From Nocardia brasiliensis NBRC 14402 (GTDB lineage: Bacteria; Actinomycetota; Actinomycetes; Mycobacteriales; Mycobacteriaceae): a stretch of DNA of 64,000 bases. Shown in pieces: positions 52,883 through 61,928 of the stretch (its first letter is position 1; every line of letters starts with the position of its first letter). The translations under genes and the position numbers were made by a program. The notes under the pieces are model-generated. The model was not told the DNA's origin. It searched no databases and saw only the letters and a program-made list of their open reading frames with translations. The stretch is from assembly GCF_000308475.2 (NCBI RefSeq), contig NZ_BAFT02000004.1:1-64000 (forward strand), written 5' to 3'.

Positions 52883-55201
52883 GTGCAGCTCACTCGAGGG
52901 CAGAACATGCCGCTGCCGACGACCGCTTTCACGGTTCGACTGCGGGTGGATCGAGGGGAGGTTCCGATCGATGTGCACGCCGTCGTGTTCCCGGAGGATG
53001 CCGGCGCTGCGGCGGACGTGCTGTCCGCCGGGGCCGAGATTTCGGGAATCCGCTTGTCGGGCAGCGATATCGAGTTCGACCTCGCCGAGCTGGACGACGT
53101 CCAGCGCGTAGTGGTGCTCCTCAGCGACCGCGACACCGTGCCGCCGGTGGAACTCGTCGCGGTCGGCCGCTCGGGTCAGCCGCTGGCCGAGTTCTCGATG
53201 CCCGCGACCACCGGAGACCGGGCGACGATCGCCTGCGAAATCTACCTTAGGCAGCAGCGGTGGCGGATCCGCGCCGTCGGCCAGGGCTATCGGGGTGGGA
53301 TAGCCGCAGCCGCAGCCGATTTGGGGTTCATCGCTGACACCACCGACCCGGGCGGCCCTATGCATACCCCGTCCACCGACACCCTGCCCGACCTGCGACA
53401 CACGGTGGACGAACTGCAACGCACCACGGCCGCCCGCCCAGAACTGCTGCCCGACTTGGCCGCCGCGCTGATCGAACTCACCAGGCGACTCGACGCCGAT
53501 GACGAAACCGTCGAAGCCGCCTTGACTTCCGAACGTGCCGTGGCGGTACTGGCGAAGCTGGCCGCCGACCAACCGGGCGAGTTCGAGGGCTCGTGGGCGA
53601 TCGAACTGTGCAATCTGGGCGTCTATCTCTTCGAACTCGACCGCTTCGACGCCGCGCTCGAACACACCCGCCACTCGGCCGAGATCCTGGAGCGCCTCGC
53701 CGCCACGGACCCGGACCGCTATCTCGCTCCGCTCGCGACCGCACTGTCGAACCTCTCGTATCGGCTCGTCGACGTCGGCCGCGAGACCGAGGCGCTGGCG
53801 CCGGTCCAGCGCAGCGCGCAACTGCGCGAGCACCTGGCAACGCGGGATCCCGACATCCATCTGCAGGATCTCGTGGTGACCATGGTGTCGTTGCGCGGCC
53901 TGCTGGCGCGGATCGGGCACATCGAGCAAGCGATCGAGATCGCCTACCGGACAGCGCAACTCACCGAACAGCTCGGTGACGGGCAGGTCGGCTCCCGGGT
54001 CGCTCACCTCAACGCGCTCGACCAGCTGGTCACGGTGTTGGTCAGATTGGCCCGTCCCGAGGACGCCATCGAACCGGCGCGCAGCTGGGTCGCCGTCGCC
54101 GCACAGCTCGCCGCCGACAACCCCGTATTCCGCTCCGCCCACGCGAAGGCACTCGATCAACTGGCCGCGGCGCTCGACCTGTCCGGTCTGCTCGCGGAAT
54201 CGGTGCTGGAGAATCAGCGCAGTGTCGCCCGCTACGCACAGCTGGCCGCTGAGGAGCCGCAACGCTACCGCGCCGAGTACGCCTTGGCGTCGATGCGCTT
54301 GGGGTTGCGGCTGGAGGAGAACGGCGATCCCGACACCGCACTGGCACCGGCCCGGCGTGCGGTCGAAGTATTCGAAAGTCTTGCCGCCGAAGATCCTTCG
54401 ACCTATCGCCACCAATTCGCTTTGGCACTGCACAATCTCATCGCGCCGCTCGACAGCAGCGGGCGGGCCGACGAAGCGTTGCGCGCCGCCCGCCAGGTCG
54501 TGCAGATCCGGGACGAGCTCGCCAGAGCGAACCCGACCGGCATTGTCGACCTGAGCTATTCGCTGAACAACCTCGCCATTCTGCTGGGCGCGGTGGACAA
54601 CACCGAGGCGATCGCCTGCGCACAGCGCGCCGTAGCACTGCTCGAACGATCGCCCGGCACCGACGACAACCAGCTCGACATCATGGCCAGAGCGTTGGAG
54701 ACGCTCGCGAATCGTCTCGACCACAGCGGATTTCACGCCGAAGCAGTCGGCCCCGCCCAGCGCTCGGTGGCTTGTTTCGAAAAGCTGGCCGCGGCTCGGC
54801 CGGGCCCGTCCGGCGACCTGGCCCGCGCCTTGACGAACTTCAGCAACAAGCTGTCCGCCAACGACATGCACAGCGAGGCCCTGGCCGCGGCACAGCGCGC
54901 CACCGCGCTGCTCGAGCAACTGGCCGCCGTCCAACCAGCCGCCTACACCCAATCCCTCGGCTTCGCATTGCACACCCTCGGCGCCCGGCTGGCCGTACTC
55001 GGCCGTCTCACCGAAGCTTTGGACCCGGCTCAGCGCGCCGTCGCCATCTTCGAACGACTGGCCGCCGCCCACCCCTCCGTCCACGCCGACCACCTCGCCA
55101 CCACCCTCGACAACCTCGCCCGCATGCACCGGAACCTGGGACACCACGACGAAGCCGCCGAGTCCGCGCACCGCGCCGAGTCCGCCCGTCGCCCACGATG
55201 A
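52883..55201 (+). CDS. TerD-domain protein fused to a long TPR array
   Basis: A 772-residue protein. The N-terminus (VQLTRGQNMPLP through EIYLRQQRWRIRAVGQGYRGGIAAAAADLGF, about 1-160) is a TerD/tellurium-resistance Ca-binding-type domain. Then come about 600 residues of tetratricopeptide repeats of about 45 residues, each with Ala-Leu-rich helices and motifs such as ALEHTRHSAEILERLAATDPDRY. GTG 52883 with GGAAGG about 7 nt upstream is chosen; the frame extends to 52802 without support. It may be a stress- or signalling-related scaffold. Its stop overlaps the next VOC start. Confidence 0.85.
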   Translation: MQLTRGQNMPLPTTAFTVRLRVDRGEVPIDVHAVVFPEDAGAAADVLSAGAEISGIRLSGSDIEFDLAELDDVQRVVVLLSDRDTVPPVELVAVGRSGQPLAEFSMPATTGDRATIACEIYLRQQRWRIRAVGQGYRGGIAAAAADLGFIADTTDPGGPMHTPSTDTLPDLRHTVDELQRTTAARPELLPDLAAALIELTRRLDADDETVEAALTSERAVAVLAKLAADQPGEFEGSWAIELCNLGVYLFELDRFDAALEHTRHSAEILERLAATDPDRYLAPLATALSNLSYRLVDVGRETEALAPVQRSAQLREHLATRDPDIHLQDLVVTMVSLRGLLARIGHIEQAIEIAYRTAQLTEQLGDGQVGSRVAHLNALDQLVTVLVRLARPEDAIEPARSWVAVAAQLAADNPVFRSAHAKALDQLAAALDLSGLLAESVLENQRSVARYAQLAAEEPQRYRAEYALASMRLGLRLEENGDPDTALAPARRAVEVFESLAAEDPSTYRHQFALALHNLIAPLDSSGRADEALRAARQVVQIRDELARANPTGIVDLSYSLNNLAILLGAVDNTEAIACAQRAVALLERSPGTDDNQLDIMARALETLANRLDHSGFHAEAVGPAQRSVACFEKLAAARPGPSGDLARALTNFSNKLSANDMHSEALAAAQRATALLEQLAAVQPAAYTQSLGFALHTLGARLAVLGRLTEALDPAQRAVAIFERLAAAHPSVHADHLATTLDNLARMHRNLGHHDEAAESAHRAESARRPR

Positions 55202-55629
55202 CGTCCCTCGGCGACTACGTTGCCGATATGACCAGTAAGTTCACCGAGCTCGCGATCGACTGTGCCGATCCCGCCACCCTCGCCCAATTCTGGTGTGCGG
55301 TACTCGGATACGAGGTGCAAGATACCGACGACGAAGAAGGACTCGTCACGATCGGCTCCTCCGCGGTACCCGAGGGCAAGCACCGCCCCGGTCCGGTACC
55401 ACCGCTGCTGACGTTCGTGCGCGTGCCGGAGGGCAAAACCGTCAAGAACCGGCTCCACCTCGACGTCAATCCCGTCGACCGCGAGCAAGCCGAAGAAGTC
55501 GACCGTCTCCTCGAACTCGGCGCCCGCCCCGCGGACGTCGGCCAAGGCGAGGTGAGTTGGGTCGTCCTCACCGACCCGGAAGGCAATGAATTCTGCGTCC
55601 TGGCTAGCCGGTGCCCAGATGGGCCGTGA
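55198..55629 (+). CDS. VOC (glyoxalase-like) family protein 2
   Basis: A protein of 143 residues from ATG 55198, which overlaps the TerD-TPR stop (ATGA), or 133 from ATG 55228 (MTSKFTELAIDC), the more usual family start. It shows ATLAQFWCAVLGYEV, NRLHLDVNPVDREQAEEVDRLLELGA and VLTDPEGNEFCVLA. This subgroup is common in actinobacteria and has no known substrate. Confidence 0.88.
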   Translation: MTSLGDYVADMTSKFTELAIDCADPATLAQFWCAVLGYEVQDTDDEEGLVTIGSSAVPEGKHRPGPVPPLLTFVRVPEGKTVKNRLHLDVNPVDREQAEEVDRLLELGARPADVGQGEVSWVVLTDPEGNEFCVLASRCPDGP

Positions 55630-55686
55630 GTATCCGAGCGATGGCGATGGGCTGTTCCGCGCTGTCGGTGTCCATAGCCGGCTTAC

Positions 55687-55926
55687 TCATGAAGTCTGTT
55701 TGCGCGGTCGGCCACCGTGGCCTGGGCGGCGGGCATTCCATTCGTCGATGGTCTGCGGAAGCCAGCCGCGGGTGGTGCCACGGGGTACGGTGCCGTCGGC
55801 GTTCAGCGGGCCGATGATCGCGTCGGGCTCGGGTAGTTTGTAGTTGCTGAGTGCGCCCTGCTGTACGCCCAGTCGTTCGGCGACTTGGCCGCGGCTGAGA
55901 AATATCGCCTTATTACGTTCGGACAT
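55687..55926 (-). CDS. Small helix-turn-helix DNA-binding protein
   Basis: A 79-residue protein with LSRGQVAERLGVQQGALSNYKLPEPDAIIG and GWLPQTIDEWNARRPGHGGRP, an AlpA/excisionase-like winged helix. ATG 55926 is chosen; GTG 55953 would add nine residues. Proteins of this type occur in integrative elements, but no integrase or attachment site was seen nearby. Confidence 0.7.
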   Translation of the reverse strand: MSERNKAIFLSRGQVAERLGVQQGALSNYKLPEPDAIIGPLNADGTVPRGTTRGWLPQTIDEWNARRPGHGGRPRKQTS

Positions 55927-56202
55927 AACAGTTTTGGCTCCCGGGTGAAACACACGTGATGACGTTGCCGGTGCACGTCCGGCGTGAATCCGCTCCCCTT
56001 CCCAACCGTCAACCTAGTTCAGGCCGAATCATGTTGCAAGCCTCGGTATCTCGGAAATCACCGTGGTCCACTCCTGTGCCCGTAGCCGAGCAGCGACTCA
56101 CTACCGGACCTGTGGTGCACGCCAAATCTCTTGACGGTTAGGCGTTCCCGTTCACGACCGCGATCCAGCGTGCTGTTCGTAGTAGCCCGGTAGGTTGGGC
56201 AT

Positions 56203-56418
56203 ATGGCTGAGATCACCGCACAGCAGTGCGTCGACCTCCTGTTCGAGACGACAGGGCGGCGGATCGGACCAGGCACCTTCCGCTCGTACGCACACCGGGG
56301 TTACGCCCCCGCCCCGGCGCGGCACATCGGCCGGACTCCGGTGTGGGACGAGACGGAGATCGTGGCATGGATAGCGGAGCGACCCGGGCAGGGCACCCGC
56401 ACCGACCTCAGCAACTGA
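56203..56418 (+). CDS. Small helix-turn-helix DNA-binding protein
   Basis: A 71-residue protein with ITAQQCVDLLFETTGRRIGPGTFRSYAHRGYAPAPARHIG and VWDETEIVAWIAERPGQGTR. The layout is the same as that of the HTH protein encoded at 55687-55926, with a C-terminal WxxERPGxG-like end, so the two are distant paralogues. No mobile-element gene adjoins it. Confidence 0.7.
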   Translation: MAEITAQQCVDLLFETTGRRIGPGTFRSYAHRGYAPAPARHIGRTPVWDETEIVAWIAERPGQGTRTDLSN

Positions 56419-56589
56419 CGCGGGCTCAGCCTCGCTCACCACGGCGGGTGGTATTGCGCCGCGGCTTTGGTCACCGACGGACTCGCCGACAATCCGGAAT
56501 TGGCAGCGTCTTTGCTGGCGCGCGCGGGCAGGGCAGGCCTTGCGGCAGAGCACCGCGCAATGAGCGGCACGTCGTGGTGAACCGCCCCG

Positions 56590-57042
56590 TCAGGGCTGCT
56601 CGGGATCGACTCTGCGCGGCTTGGCCACGCGCCGGATCCCCGCGGCCGGGGCGTCGGCGGCCCGTTTTCGTCGTAGGGCGGCGAGATCGACGACGCTCGC
56701 GTCCTGCTCGCCCACGCCGTCCTCGGCGGGGTCGGCGTCGACCGGCCATTCGCCGGTTTCACGCTGCAGTTCCGATCGCATGACGGGTCTGGTCGGGGCG
56801 GGGTCGAAGACCGTGCCCGGCGCCTGCCAGGGTTTGCGCGGGGGTGCACCCGCGTCGTGTTTCATGCGTCGCGGGCGGTGTGGCAGCCGGATCAGCTTCG
56901 ATTCGCCATCGCTCGCATCAGGCTGATCGGTCTCGGCCGCCCGTAGGCCTTCCAGTTTCCTGCGTACCCGTTCCACTGCATCGAGCCTGTCTTCGCCGGG
57001 CCCCGGCGGGGATCCCCGCTCCGGCTCGTCCCGGTCCGACAT
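56590..57042 (-). CDS. Hypothetical charged protein
   Basis: 150 residues from ATG 57042, without a known domain. It is rich in Arg, Asp, Glu and Pro, with a helical N-terminus (DRLDAVERVRRKLEGLRAAET) and likely disordered elsewhere. It has no signal peptide or membrane segment. The frame has consistent high-GC codon use. Function is unknown. Confidence 0.55.
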   Translation of the reverse strand: MSDRDEPERGSPPGPGEDRLDAVERVRRKLEGLRAAETDQPDASDGESKLIRLPHRPRRMKHDAGAPPRKPWQAPGTVFDPAPTRPVMRSELQRETGEWPVDADPAEDGVGEQDASVVDLAALRRKRAADAPAAGIRRVAKPRRVDPEQP

Positions 57043-57352
57043 CGTCCTAGCAGCCCGTGGGTGCGACGACACCCGTCGGCACCGCGGATCGAGCTCTGAA
57101 GATCTTCCTGATTGCGTCACTCACGCCCGTATTCTCTCTCAGGACGTCCGGGCGTGTCGCGTCCCCTCGGGTTCCGGACGCGATCGTGGGTACCGCAGCG
57201 AAGACCTCCCGTGCTTTCCGGGCACCCCACAAGGTCTTGTGACGGAGACCACGGCGCAGGTTGCGGGATATTTGCTAACACCGCCCCGCGTGGTTAGCGA
57301 TGGTCTCCAAGTAATCGCTGATCACATCCGTGAAGTATCGTCAGGAGGAATT
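57043..57352. other. Intergenic region with nested inverted repeat before a secreted-protein gene
   Basis: No gene is seen in about 310 bp. Outer arms GGAGACCA (57244-57251) and TGGTCTCC (57301-57308) enclose inner arms GCTAAC (57274-57279) and GTTAGC (57293-57298). If transcribed, this would fold as a two-tier hairpin ending 44 nt before the start of the secreted protein. No known riboswitch class was recognised. Confidence 0.45.
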
Positions 57353-57604
57353 ATGAAGAAGACCTTCGCCGCCCTTACCCTCGCCACCGCGGCCGCATTC
57401 ACCCTGGCCCCGGCCACCGCGAACGCTTCGCCGGGCAGCGGCCCGGGCTGGGACCGTCCGATCCCGCCCGCGAGCCCCGCCTGCCTGGCCATCCGGCCCA
57501 CCCTGGACGGTTTCGCAGCCTCGATCTACGACAACGCGGTCCTGCACAACATCGTCATCCCGCCGATCAACCTGGTGCTGCGCGCCGTATGCCAGGACCG
57601 CTGA
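57353..57604 (+). CDS. Small secreted protein
   Basis: An 83-residue protein with AGGAGGAATT directly before ATG 57353 and a clear signal peptide (MKKTFAALTLATAAAFTLAP, cleavage near ANAS-PG). The mature part of about 57 residues has two Cys that could pair (SPACLAI and AVCQDR) and a Pro-rich start. No known family. Abundant expression is plausible given the ribosome site. Confidence 0.8.
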   Translation: MKKTFAALTLATAAAFTLAPATANASPGSGPGWDRPIPPASPACLAIRPTLDGFAASIYDNAVLHNIVIPPINLVLRAVCQDR

Positions 57605-57807
57605 CCCGGTCCATTCGAAACCCCTGGCCGCGTAGGCCGGTTCGCTCCGTCCGGCGACCGGTCTACTGGTCTGGAAGTGCACACGCGGCCGGCGCGTGCT
57701 GGAATCAGCAGCCCGCCCGGTCCAAGTCCAAGCCGAGTTCGCCGCGCCTGGTGATCGAAACGCGCCGGAGGGGGTATTGCGAGTCGACCTACTAGAGGAG
57801 GTTGCTC

Positions 57808-57963
57808 ATGCATCGCGCGAACGAGGTCGACGACAACGAGACGGACGAGCCGAAGGGCGGCCGGCCGGGTCCCACTGATCAGGGGCGTGACGGGGGGATG
57901 GCGACGCGGGAGATCGCACCCGAGTTGACCGAAACCGAAGGGGCACAGGAACCCCCGGACTGA
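57808..57963 (+). CDS. Small acidic hydrophilic protein
   Basis: 51 codons from ATG 57808 with a strong AGAGGAGG 7 nt upstream. It is rich in Glu, Asp, Gly and Pro (HRANEVDDNETDEPKGGRPG) with no hydrophobic segment, so it is probably disordered. No family was recognised. Confidence 0.5.
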   Translation: MHRANEVDDNETDEPKGGRPGPTDQGRDGGMATREIAPELTETEGAQEPPD

Positions 57964-58120
57964 GCGAGCGCGGGCCGGGCACGACCGGATCCGTCTCGCG
58001 GCATCGCGTCGATCCGGGCTGACCTGGATCGATATCGGGGGGTTCCCGGATCCCGCGACCGGTCGTGGCTACCTACGCTGAAACTTCATCTCGACTTTCG
58101 GAAGGGCGGGGCCGAAAATC

Positions 58121-58900
58121 ATGTCCGAGCAGATCATCGACAGTTCCCGAGCGCTGCGCGGCACGGCAGCGGGCGTGCTCGCCGTACTGGGCAGTATCTG
58201 CGCGATCGCCGCCGGAATGATCCAGTGGCGGCAGGACATTCCGCGTGGCGATGCCCTCGACGTTCTGGCCTACGTCGAGGGTCGCCCGTGGTTTCTCGCC
58301 GCGTACCTGGGCATCATCGGGATGATCTGCTGGGCGGTCGCGTTGTCGACGGCCGGCCGGGCGCTGGCCGATCCCCACGCCCGTGCGCTCGCACGGATGG
58401 TCGATCCGATCATGTTCGTCGGTGTCGCGGTGTTCTCGGTCGATTACGCCCACGATGGGGTCACGACCGGCGTGCTGGCCGGGCAGTGGGCCGACGGCGA
58501 CCGCACGGCGGCGCAGGCGCAGGCCGCTTACCAGGTCGTCGAGGGACTCGTGGGCGGGACCACCATGCTCGCCCATGTCCTGATCGGGTCGGCGCTCACC
58601 GGTTACGCGGTCGCTCTGCTGCGCAGCCGCCAATTCTCCCCCACCCTGTGCTGGTTCGGGATCGTGCTCTCGTTCGGCTGGTTCGCCGGTGGGTCGGCGC
58701 TGTTCCTGCGCCTGCCGGGAGCCGGCTTCGAGTTCTTGCTCCCGTTCACCAGTGCGGTGACGATCTGGCTCGCAGTGCTCGGAACCATGTTGCTGCGCAA
58801 CGCATCCAGAGGCGTAAGCCAGTCGGCCGCCTTCAGCGCATTGCCTCCAGTTCGTCGAGGAAACGGTCGGTGGCGGTGGTTTTGGCTCGGGGGGCGGTGA
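58121..58900 (+). CDS. Multi-pass membrane protein of unknown function
   Basis: A 259-residue protein with about six hydrophobic helices (AAGVLAVLGSICAIAAGMI, PWFLAAYLGIIGMICWAVAL, MFVGVAVFSVDYAHDG, then three more). It resembles DUF4386-like membrane proteins only loosely. GGAAGGGCGGGG lies upstream of ATG 58121. The last 68 bases run antisense into the truncated b-delta gene, so its C-terminal 23 residues may be recent. Confidence 0.75.
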   Translation: MSEQIIDSSRALRGTAAGVLAVLGSICAIAAGMIQWRQDIPRGDALDVLAYVEGRPWFLAAYLGIIGMICWAVALSTAGRALADPHARALARMVDPIMFVGVAVFSVDYAHDGVTTGVLAGQWADGDRTAAQAQAAYQVVEGLVGGTTMLAHVLIGSALTGYAVALLRSRQFSPTLCWFGIVLSFGWFAGGSALFLRLPGAGFEFLLPFTSAVTIWLAVLGTMLLRNASRGVSQSAAFSALPPVRRGNGRWRWFWLGGR

Positions 58901-59330
58901 AGTGGGTGCGTACTTGTTGTTCGGTGCGGGTCAGTACGGCGGTGTGCAGGGTGGTGCGGAGTTCACGGGTCAGTTCGGTGCGTAGGCGGGCCAGGCGTGC
59001 GTGGCCGGAACTGTGCTGCCGCAACGCTTCCGCTTCGGCGGCTACTCGTGATTCTTCGAGGATGTGAGCGGCGTCGGTGTGCGCGTCGTGTTCGAGATGC
59101 CGTGCGGCGATGGCGATTTGCGCCACCGCCGCCTCGTCCGCCTCGGCGGCCGCGACCACCCGGTTCGCTGCGCGCTCGCTGTCCACCAGTTGTGCTCGAA
59201 CCGTGTTCTGCGCCTTCGCCATCGCGGTGGACAGCGGCGGCACAACCCATCTGACGAGCACCCAGACGATGATCGCGAAACCGAACAGCTGACTCAGGAA
59301 AACCGGCCAGTCCCAGACGATGTCGTGCAC
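58833..59330 (-). CDS. ATP synthase b'-type subunit: b-delta fusion protein lacking the delta domain
   Basis: A 165-residue protein: one membrane helix (FLSQLFGFAIIVWVLVRWVV), then a long charged coiled coil (STAMAKAQNTVRAQLVDSERAAN...LARLRTELTRELRTTLHTAV) ending DRFLDELEAMR. The pattern matches the N-terminal third of the mycobacterial b-delta fusion (AtpH, about 446 residues), including its DRFLDxLxAM segment, then stops where the delta domain would follow. The family form links Fo to F1; this one lacks the F1-binding part. It is the last gene of an Fo-only operon, 6 nt after atpF. Confidence 0.85.
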   Translation of the reverse strand: MHDIVWDWPVFLSQLFGFAIIVWVLVRWVVPPLSTAMAKAQNTVRAQLVDSERAANRVVAAAEADEAAVAQIAIAARHLEHDAHTDAAHILEESRVAAEAEALRQHSSGHARLARLRTELTRELRTTLHTAVLTRTEQQVRTHFTAPRAKTTATDRFLDELEAMR

Positions 59331-59336
59331 CTGCGG

Positions 59337-59807
59337 CTACCTCCTTCCGACCTGTGCCGGGTCGGCGATGACGCGATCGGCGAGCGTCCGTGCGAGCGGT
59401 TCGACGCTGTCGTGCAGTTCCGCGCCGATCCGCTCGGCCTCGGCGCGCAACTCGATGGCCGCCTGGACCACCATGGCGTCGGCCTCTTCCTGTGCATCGG
59501 CTTTCCGCTGCGCGATCAGCGAACGCCCTTGGATCCGAGCTTGTTTCCGGATCGCGGCGGCCGCGCCTTCGGCCTCGGCGAGCGCTGACCGATAGCGCTG
59601 ATCTACCTCGGCGCGCAGCGCGGCGGCCGCCCGCTCGTCCGCTTCGGTCTCGGCGACCCGCGCCTCGCGTTCTTCCAGTGCGCGATTGATCGGCGGTACC
59701 ACGAAGCGCCAGATGACGCCGAGCACGGTCACGAAGATGAGCAACTCGGCGAAGAAGGTGCCGTTGGGGAGCAGGAAGTTCTCTCCGGCAGTGTTTTTCG
59801 TCGACAT
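59337..59807 (-). CDS. atpF: ATP synthase Fo subunit b
   Basis: A 156-residue stator subunit: membrane helix TFFAELLIFVTVLGVIWRFVV, then VPPINRALEEREARVAETEADERAAAALRAE, a typical b-subunit coiled coil. It pairs with the b'-like protein encoded just downstream, as b and b-delta do in mycobacteria. It follows atpE by 7 nt. Confidence 0.93.
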   Translation of the reverse strand: MSTKNTAGENFLLPNGTFFAELLIFVTVLGVIWRFVVPPINRALEEREARVAETEADERAAAALRAEVDQRYRSALAEAEGAAAAIRKQARIQGRSLIAQRKADAQEEADAMVVQAAIELRAEAERIGAELHDSVEPLARTLADRVIADPAQVGRR

Positions 59808-59814
59808 GTCGCGC

Positions 59815-60813
<999 letters not shown>

Positions 60814-60817
<4 letters not shown>

Positions 60818-61092
60818 GTCTGCCCCTGCAAAGCTGGTCGCCGGACCCGGAACAGCCGGGCGGCGTGGAATACCGCGAGGCCGAAGAACACGCCCACGCC
60901 GGGCGCCCCGGCCAGGAATGCGATTGCGATCGAAACCACGGTCAGCACAAGCAATCTCGTCATCGACAGCAAGACCAGCCGCCCGCTCGTCACGTCGTCG
61001 TCCACGATGCGGGTGAGCGCCCGCCGCGTCCACATGGCATTTCCCCACCCGAGCGCGAGTCCCGCGCAGAAGTACATCGCTGTTGTCATCAT
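60814..61092 (-). CDS. atpI: AtpI-like small membrane protein
   Basis: About 92 residues with three hydrophobic segments ([49 protein letters not shown]), first gene of the Fo operon. Size, topology and place fit the poorly conserved ATP synthase subunit I/AtpI, which helps ring assembly. GGGGAGG lies upstream; GTG 61095 or ATG 61092 is the start. Confidence 0.75.
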
Positions 61093-61126
61093 CACCGGAG
61101 CCTCCCCTTTGAGGTCGTTCTACGAC

Positions 61127-61142
61127 GTAGCATAGTTGCTAC
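61127..61142. promoter_or_regulatory. Palindrome GTAGCA-TAGT-TGCTAC overlapping the Fo promoter
   Basis: Perfect 6-bp arms with a 4-bp centre. A second, overlapping palindrome CTACG-A-CGTAG covers 61120-61130. Both lie on the -10 element and spacer of the predicted promoter, so a bound dimer would block transcription. The GTA/TAC-rich pattern recalls BlaI/CopY-family operators; I recall that mycobacterial BlaI controls ATP synthase genes, which makes this family a candidate. Confidence 0.6.
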
Positions 61143-61157
61143 ATCTCGTCGTGACAA
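61129..61157 (-). promoter_or_regulatory. Predicted sigma70-type promoter of the Fo operon
   Basis: On the minus strand, TTGTCA (61157-61152), a 17-nt spacer, and TATGCT (61134-61129) give a good match to a housekeeping promoter. The start of transcription would fall near 61122, leaving a leader of only about 30 nt before atpI. Confidence 0.6.
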
Positions 61158-61244
61158 CGCTATTGACATGGGGCAGCACGATGCGATGAGATAGAGAGAT
61201 GCGCGCGGCTCGACCGCGCGCCGACGGCGGCTACTCGCCCGAGG

Positions 61245-61928
61245 TCAGGGGTGTTCCCGGCGCGGCGCCTCGATGCGCACCAGTCCGGACTGGAAAGCGA
61301 TGACGACGAGTTGGGCTCGGTTCTGTACGTCGAGCTTCGACATCGCTCGTTGCACGTGGGTGCGGATGGTGAGCGGGCTGACGTACATCTTTTCGGCGAT
61401 GGCTTCGTTGGACAGTCCCGAGGCGACCAGCACGACCACTTCGCGTTCGCGGGCGGTGAGGATTTCGACGGGATCGCCTGCGCTGATGCGGTTTTCCGGT
61501 AGGGCGAGATAGCGGGCGATCAGGGTTCGGGTCGCGGTGGGTGAGAGCAGGGCATCGCCGGCGGCGACGGATCGGATGCCGCCCAGCAGTTCTTCGGGGC
61601 CGACGTCTTTGCCGAGGAATCCGCTGGCGCCCGCGCGAAGCGCCTGTGCCACATACTCGTCGAGCTCGAAGGTGGTCAGGATCAGCACCCTGGTCCGGCG
61701 CAGCGCGGGATCGTCGCAGATCTCCTCGGTCGCGGCCAGGCCGTCGACACCGGGCATGCGGATGTCCATGACCACCACGTCCGGCTGGGTCGAGCGAGCC
61801 AGATCGATTGCCTCGCTGCCGTTTCCGGCGATTCCGACGACCTCCATATCGGGGGCCGAATCGATCAGGAGCCGGAAGGTGCCCGTGAGCAGCGCTTGGT
61901 CGTCGGCCAGGAGAACCCGGATGGTCAT
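61245..61928 (-). CDS. NarL/LuxR-family response regulator
   Basis: A 227-residue regulator: receiver domain with Asp9-Asp10, phosphoacceptor Asp55 (VVVMDIRMPG), and Lys in FLGKDVG; LuxR HTH LTAREREVVVLVASGLSNEAIAEKMYVSPLTIRTHVQRAM. ATG 61928 overlaps the kinase stop (ATGA). The Fo operon starts about 150 bp downstream on the same strand and could be a target, as could the MMPL gene upstream. Confidence 0.94.
   Translation of the reverse strand: MTIRVLLADDQALLTGTFRLLIDSAPDMEVVGIAGNGSEAIDLARSTQPDVVVMDIRMPGVDGLAATEEICDDPALRRTRVLILTTFELDEYVAQALRAGASGFLGKDVGPEELLGGIRSVAAGDALLSPTATRTLIARYLALPENRISAGDPVEILTAREREVVVLVASGLSNEAIAEKMYVSPLTIRTHVQRAMSKLDVQNRAQLVVIAFQSGLVRIEAPRREHP

Noticed and set aside
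52478..55171. An 897-codon minus-strand frame
   Set aside because: It is the antisense of the TerD-TPR gene, whose repeats create a long repetitive shadow frame; no domain or start site supports it.
55687..57042. An integrated mobile element
   Set aside because: Small excisionase-like HTH genes are present, but there is no integrase, transposase, tRNA or attachment-site repeat.
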